The notes under the pieces: model-generated
Told to the model about the DNA's origin: nothing
The model's input: the letters and a program-made list of their open reading frames with translations, nothing else
The model's database searches: none
Translations under genes and position numbers: made by a program
Shown here: positions 48,594 through 51,556 of the stretch, one piece after another
How the letters are laid out: each line of letters starts with the position of its first letter
Numbering within the stretch: position 1 is the stretch's first letter
Assembly: GCA_046756245.1 (NCBI GenBank)
Contig: JBHHVZ010000008.1
Coordinates: 1 to 51,556, forward strand
DNA: 51,556 nucleotides
Direction: 5' to 3'
From: G021776435 sp046756245
Lineage (GTDB): Bacteria; Pseudomonadota; Alphaproteobacteria; Caulobacterales; Parvularculaceae

Positions 48594-48767
48594 CGGGGAG
48601 TCCTTCTTCCGGGCGTTCGGGCGAAGCAGGCTGGGCTGGGCGCGCCGGAGGCGCGGCCGCTTCGGGTTGCGAATGAGTGTAATAAGCGCCCGGACGGTCC
48701 GGCCAGTTGAAAAACTGGCGCCGATATAAGATTTTCCTATAAGCTCGGTTCAATGGGAGAACAGGCC
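48594..48767. promoter_or_regulatory. Divergent galB / lysR control region
   Basis: The 174 bases between the two starts contain TTC-N7-GAA at 48661-48673 (a T-N11-A LysR-type box), an inverted repeat CCAGTT-GAAA-AACTGG at 48703-48718, and an AT-rich TATA...TATA patch near 48724-48742. Likely promoters in both directions; exact -35/-10 boxes are uncertain. Confidence 0.5.
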
Positions 48768-50012
48768 ATGTCCGGCGCGCGGGTCAATCTGCGCCATTTG
48801 CACTGCTTTTGCGAGGTCGCTAAGCGGCGCAGCATCAGCGCTGCGTCAAAGTCCGCGCACCTGTCGCAGCCGGCCATCACCCAGGCGCTGGCCAAACTCG
48901 AAGCCGAACTCGCAACGCCGCTCTTCGAACGCCGCAGTTCCGGCATGTATCTGACCAGAGCGGGAGACGCGTATCACGCCCGCGTCGGACGGGCGCTCCA
49001 GGAGCTTGAAAGCGGCGCAAAAGAGGCGCTCAAAGCCGGGCAGCGTAACGATTCCAAAGGCTTTGCGAGTTTCCACCGCATGCTGACGGCGGCGCAACTG
49101 CGCGCGCTCGTCGCCGTTGTCGAAACCGGCAATTTCTCTCTTGCGGCAAGAGCCGCCGGCGTGTCGCAACCGACCATCCATCGCGGCGCGCGCGATCTTG
49201 AACGGCTTGCAGGCGTGAAGCTTTTCCAGAAAACGAGCCTCGGCATCCAGCCGACCCGCGCGGCGAAGCTTTTGGCGCGCCGCGCCAAGCTCGCCTTTAA
49301 CGAAATCGAACATGGCCGGGCCGAGATTGACGCGCTCGGCGGCCGCGACGCAGGCCGCATCGCCGTCGGCGCCATGCCGCTCGCGCGCGCCTATATCCTG
49401 CCGAAAGCGCTCACTGCGCTAACCCGCGAGTTCCCCGGCCATCAGGTCAGCATTGTCGACGGGCCGTATGAGCATTTACTATCGGGATTGCGGCACGGCG
49501 ATATCGACCTTCTGCTCGGGGCGCTGCGCGATCCGGCGCCGATCGACGACATCAGGCAGGAACCGCTGTTCGACGACCCGCTGGCGATCGTGATGCGGGC
49601 GCGCCACCCGCTTGCGGGAAAGCGCAAGGCGAGCGTTGAAGCGCTGGCCGACTATCCGTGGATCGCGCCCCGGATCGGAACGCCATTGCGCAAACGCTTT
49701 CATGCGCTGTTCGAAAACGCTGGCGTCGATCCGCCCGAACATGTGATCGAGTGCAGCTCGGTGATGGCCGCGCGCGCCCTGCTGCTCGAAAGCGACCGGC
49801 TGACGCTTCTATCGCCGCATCAGGTGCGCTACGAGCTGAAAGCCGGATTGCTTGCGGCAGCGCCGCATCCTTTCGGCGAGGTGGCGCGCGCGATCGCCAT
49901 TACGACGAGAAAAGAATGGGCGCCGACCCGCGCCCAGACCCGGCTCATAGAGCTGCTCGGCGAAACTGCGAGAGCGCTTGGCGACGGCGATGTCTATTCA
50001 GTATTTGAATAG
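48768..50012 (+). CDS. LysR-family regulator with two HTH domains
   Basis: A 414-residue regulator, about 110 longer than usual LysR proteins because it has two tandem LysR-type HTH domains. The first is residues about 7-66 (HLHCFCEVAKRRSISAASKS, then LSQPAITQALAKLEAEL). The second is about 107-165 (LRALVAVVETGNFSLAARAA, then GVSQPTIHRGARDLERL). An effector-binding domain spans about 195-400. I prefer the ATG at 48768 with GGGAGAACAGGCC upstream; an ATG five codons earlier is possible. It sits between the two catabolic operons and probably controls both in response to protocatechuate or a ring-cleavage product. Confidence 0.88.
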   Translation: MSGARVNLRHLHCFCEVAKRRSISAASKSAHLSQPAITQALAKLEAELATPLFERRSSGMYLTRAGDAYHARVGRALQELESGAKEALKAGQRNDSKGFASFHRMLTAAQLRALVAVVETGNFSLAARAAGVSQPTIHRGARDLERLAGVKLFQKTSLGIQPTRAAKLLARRAKLAFNEIEHGRAEIDALGGRDAGRIAVGAMPLARAYILPKALTALTREFPGHQVSIVDGPYEHLLSGLRHGDIDLLLGALRDPAPIDDIRQEPLFDDPLAIVMRARHPLAGKRKASVEALADYPWIAPRIGTPLRKRFHALFENAGVDPPEHVIECSSVMAARALLLESDRLTLLSPHQVRYELKAGLLAAAPHPFGEVARAIAITTRKEWAPTRAQTRLIELLGETARALGDGDVYSVFE

Positions 50013-50026
50013 AGACGCGTCTATTC
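49994..50026. promoter_or_regulatory. Candidate LysR operator before the DUF1932-ligAB operon
   Basis: Three alternating half-sites: CTATTC at 49994-49999, GAATAG at 50007-50012, CTATTC at 50021-50026. The first pair gives ATTC-N7-GAAT, an exact T-N11-A LysR box. The second pair forms an overlapping palindrome. It overlaps the lysR stop codon and lies 120-150 bases before the next gene. Confidence 0.5.
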
Positions 50027-50147
50027 GAATTCCCTAATAGCGCTCGTGCAGGGTAGGGCTAGCGCAGGGACGTCGGCGGCGCCGCGCGGGCCATTGCGCC
50101 GCGCGTGGTAAAGCCGGCCCGAAAGGAAGGATGCGAACAGGCGCGGG

Positions 50148-51095
50148 ATGACTTGGTCCGATCCACATTACGGCGCAGACCGGCCGCCGTCGCTCGCATT
50201 TATCGGCTTCGGCGAGGCCGCGCAGGCGTTCGTCGAAGGCTGGGGCGGCCGGCGCGCGCTATCCATTTCGGCCTATGACATCAAGACGGACAATCCTGAC
50301 GCGCAGATCCGCGACGCCAAACGCGCCGACTATGCGCGCGCGCAGGCGCATGGCGCGGCGTCGATTGAAGAGGCGTTAAAAAACGCAAGCCTCGTCTTAA
50401 GCGTCGTCACCGCCGATCAAGCCGGCGTGGCGGCGGAAGCGGCGGCGCCGTTTCTGGCGGACGGGGTTTTTTATTTCGACTGCAATTCCTGTGCGCCGGG
50501 AACCAAGAACAAGGCGGCGGCGGCGATCGAAAAATCCGGCGGATATTATGTGGACACCGCCGTAATGGCGCCGGTCCATCCCAAACTCCACCGCACGCCG
50601 CTGCTCGTTTCCGGTCCGCACGCCGAAGAAGGCGCAGCGCGCCTCGCCGGACTCGGCATGAACGCGCGCGCAGTCGACGGCGGCGTCGGCGCCGCCGCAG
50701 CGATCAAAATGATCCGTTCGGTCATGGTGAAGGGGCTTGAGGCGTTAACGATCGAATGCCTGCTGGCCGCAGTCGAGGCCGGCGTCGAAGAGGAGGTGCT
50801 GGCCTCGCTCGAAGCCTCCCATCCCGGTTTCGACTGGCGCGGCAAGGCGGCCTATACGATAGAGCGCGTCGCCCGCCACGGCGTTCGGCGTGCGGAGGAA
50901 ATGCGCGAGGCCGCGCTGACCATAAATGGGCTCGGCCTCAACGATGCTCTGGCGCGCGCGACCGCCGGACGCCAGGAAGAAATCGGCGCGCTCGGCGTCG
51001 AAATCGGCGACGACGGGGACTATCGCGAGGCGGCGCGCGCTATTCTGGACGCGCTGGCGCGCCGCGCCGGCAAAGATTCGAAAGCGGCGGAATAG
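50148..51095 (+). CDS. NAD(P)-dependent dehydrogenase with DUF1932 domain
   Basis: A 315-residue enzyme of the 6-phosphogluconate / 3-hydroxyisobutyrate dehydrogenase type. The Rossmann motif is AFIGFGEAAQAFVEGWG near residues 17-33. The substrate-loop region is FYFDCNSCAPGTK, and the catalytic-type lysine lies in GAAAAIKMIRSVMVKGLEAL. The C-terminal helical part matches DUF1932. It leads directly into ligA with 14 bases between. The expected CHMS dehydrogenase LigC belongs to a different (Gfo/Idh) family. This protein may replace it or act on another intermediate; that is inference from position. Confidence 0.75.
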   Translation: MTWSDPHYGADRPPSLAFIGFGEAAQAFVEGWGGRRALSISAYDIKTDNPDAQIRDAKRADYARAQAHGAASIEEALKNASLVLSVVTADQAGVAAEAAAPFLADGVFYFDCNSCAPGTKNKAAAAIEKSGGYYVDTAVMAPVHPKLHRTPLLVSGPHAEEGAARLAGLGMNARAVDGGVGAAAAIKMIRSVMVKGLEALTIECLLAAVEAGVEEEVLASLEASHPGFDWRGKAAYTIERVARHGVRRAEEMREAALTINGLGLNDALARATAGRQEEIGALGVEIGDDGDYREAARAILDALARRAGKDSKAAE

Positions 51096-51109
51096 GGAAG
51101 GAGAACGGA

Positions 51110-51514
51110 GTGACGCGCGGTTCCGAAGACTATCACGACATTCCCGGCACCTATGTGTTCGACGCTGAACAGTCGCGTAAAGGCTATCACCTCAACATGT
51201 TCTGCATGTCGCTGCGATTTGCTGAAAACCGAGCGGCGTTCAAGAAAAACGAGCGCGCCTATCTCGACAAATTTCCAATGACGGAAGAACAGAAACAGGC
51301 CGTGCTGAAGCGCCAATGGAACGAAATGCTGCGGCTCGGCGGCAATATCTATTACACGTCGAAACTGGGCGCGACAGACGGACTTTCTTTCGAAGAACTC
51401 GCCGCGGCCATGACCGGCATGAGCCGCGAAGACTATCGCGCCATGATGCTGGCGGGCGGCCGATCGATCGAGGGCGTCCGATCGAAAAAGGAATGGGAGG
51501 CGCGCCGTGGCTAA
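51110..51514 (+). CDS. ligA: Protocatechuate 4,5-dioxygenase alpha subunit LigA
   Basis: Small subunit of the Fe(II) extradiol dioxygenase. It starts at GTG with AAGGAGAACG upstream and has 134 residues. DIPGTYVFDAEQSRKGYHLN, CMSLRFAENRAAFK, QWNEMLRLGGNIYYTSKLGA and a C-terminal GGRSIEGVRS match LigA closely. It overlaps ligB by eight bases, ensuring matched synthesis. Confidence 0.94.
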   Translation: MTRGSEDYHDIPGTYVFDAEQSRKGYHLNMFCMSLRFAENRAAFKKNERAYLDKFPMTEEQKQAVLKRQWNEMLRLGGNIYYTSKLGATDGLSFEELAAAMTGMSREDYRAMMLAGGRSIEGVRSKKEWEARRG

Positions 51515-51556
51515 AATTGTCGCCGGAGTCGCCGCTTCGCATGTGCCCGTCCTCGG
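51507..51556 (+). CDS. ligB: Protocatechuate 4,5-dioxygenase beta subunit LigB, start only
   Basis: The GTG start within the ligA end gives MAKIVAGVAASHVPVL before the window ends. The SH-x-P motif places the His equivalent to the iron ligand His12 of LigB. Only 16 full codons are seen, so the call rests on position and this motif. Confidence 0.8.
   Translation, partial: MAKIVAGVAASHVPVL

Overview
The window reads as the chromosome of a GC-rich alphaproteobacterium; I cannot place it below class with confidence. Pointers are the gene order secY-adk-rpsM-rpsK-rpoA-rplQ without rpmJ, a ProRS of the short alphaproteobacterial type, an ATP12-type F1 assembly chaperone, and CTAG-bounded intergenic palindromes of the kind common in Rhizobiales and relatives.

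Layout. (1) 1-627: C-terminal piece of a cation-pumping P-type ATPase whose reading frame is cut by a palindromic repeat at the very start of the window. (2) 628-1449: a non-coding stretch with a good promoter and an intrinsic terminator, possibly a small RNA, where secE-nusG would normally be expected. (3) 1450-12628: rplK-rplA-(L10 leader)-rplJ-rplL-rpoB-rpoC. (4) 12771-14730: two convergent glycosyltransferase genes splitting the rpoC-rpsL junction. (5) 15100-33659: almost uninterrupted str, S10, spc and alpha operons, rpsL to rplQ, closed by a strong terminator. (6) 33815-36576: a DegP/HtrA protease and rarA. (7) 36714-38040, minus strand: a fluoride-resistance operon with its own promoter, fluoride riboswitch and terminator driving crcB, a DUF190 gene and an unknown 114-residue gene. 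(8) 38098-39821: rluC-like and ATP12 genes, the latter ending inside a second copy of the palindromic repeat. (9) 39966-45236: an EF-hand secreted protein, lipB, a lone FliN/SpoA-domain gene, tRNA-Leu(GAG), a PAP2 lipoprotein, a small secreted protein and proS. (10) 45240-51556: a protocatechuate 4,5-cleavage cluster. galB-ligK-ligU-ligI run leftward, and a double-HTH LysR regulator, a DUF1932 dehydrogenase, ligA and the first bases of ligB run rightward.

How it works together: regions 3 and 5 make the transcription and translation core. Region 7 is a self-contained fluoride sensor and exporter. Region 10 would open protocatechuate (LigAB), hydrolyse 2-pyrone-4,6-dicarboxylate (LigI), isomerise and hydrate oxalomesaconate (LigU, GalB) and cleave the aldol (LigK) to pyruvate and oxaloacetate. 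The canonical LigC dehydrogenase is not in view; the DUF1932 protein is a candidate substitute.

The most interesting points are the fluoride riboswitch operon with an uncharacterised third gene, the tandem-HTH LysR regulator with candidate T-N11-A operators, the unusual dehydrogenase in the protocatechuate cluster, and an adenylate kinase whose invariant DGFPR motif reads DGAVR.
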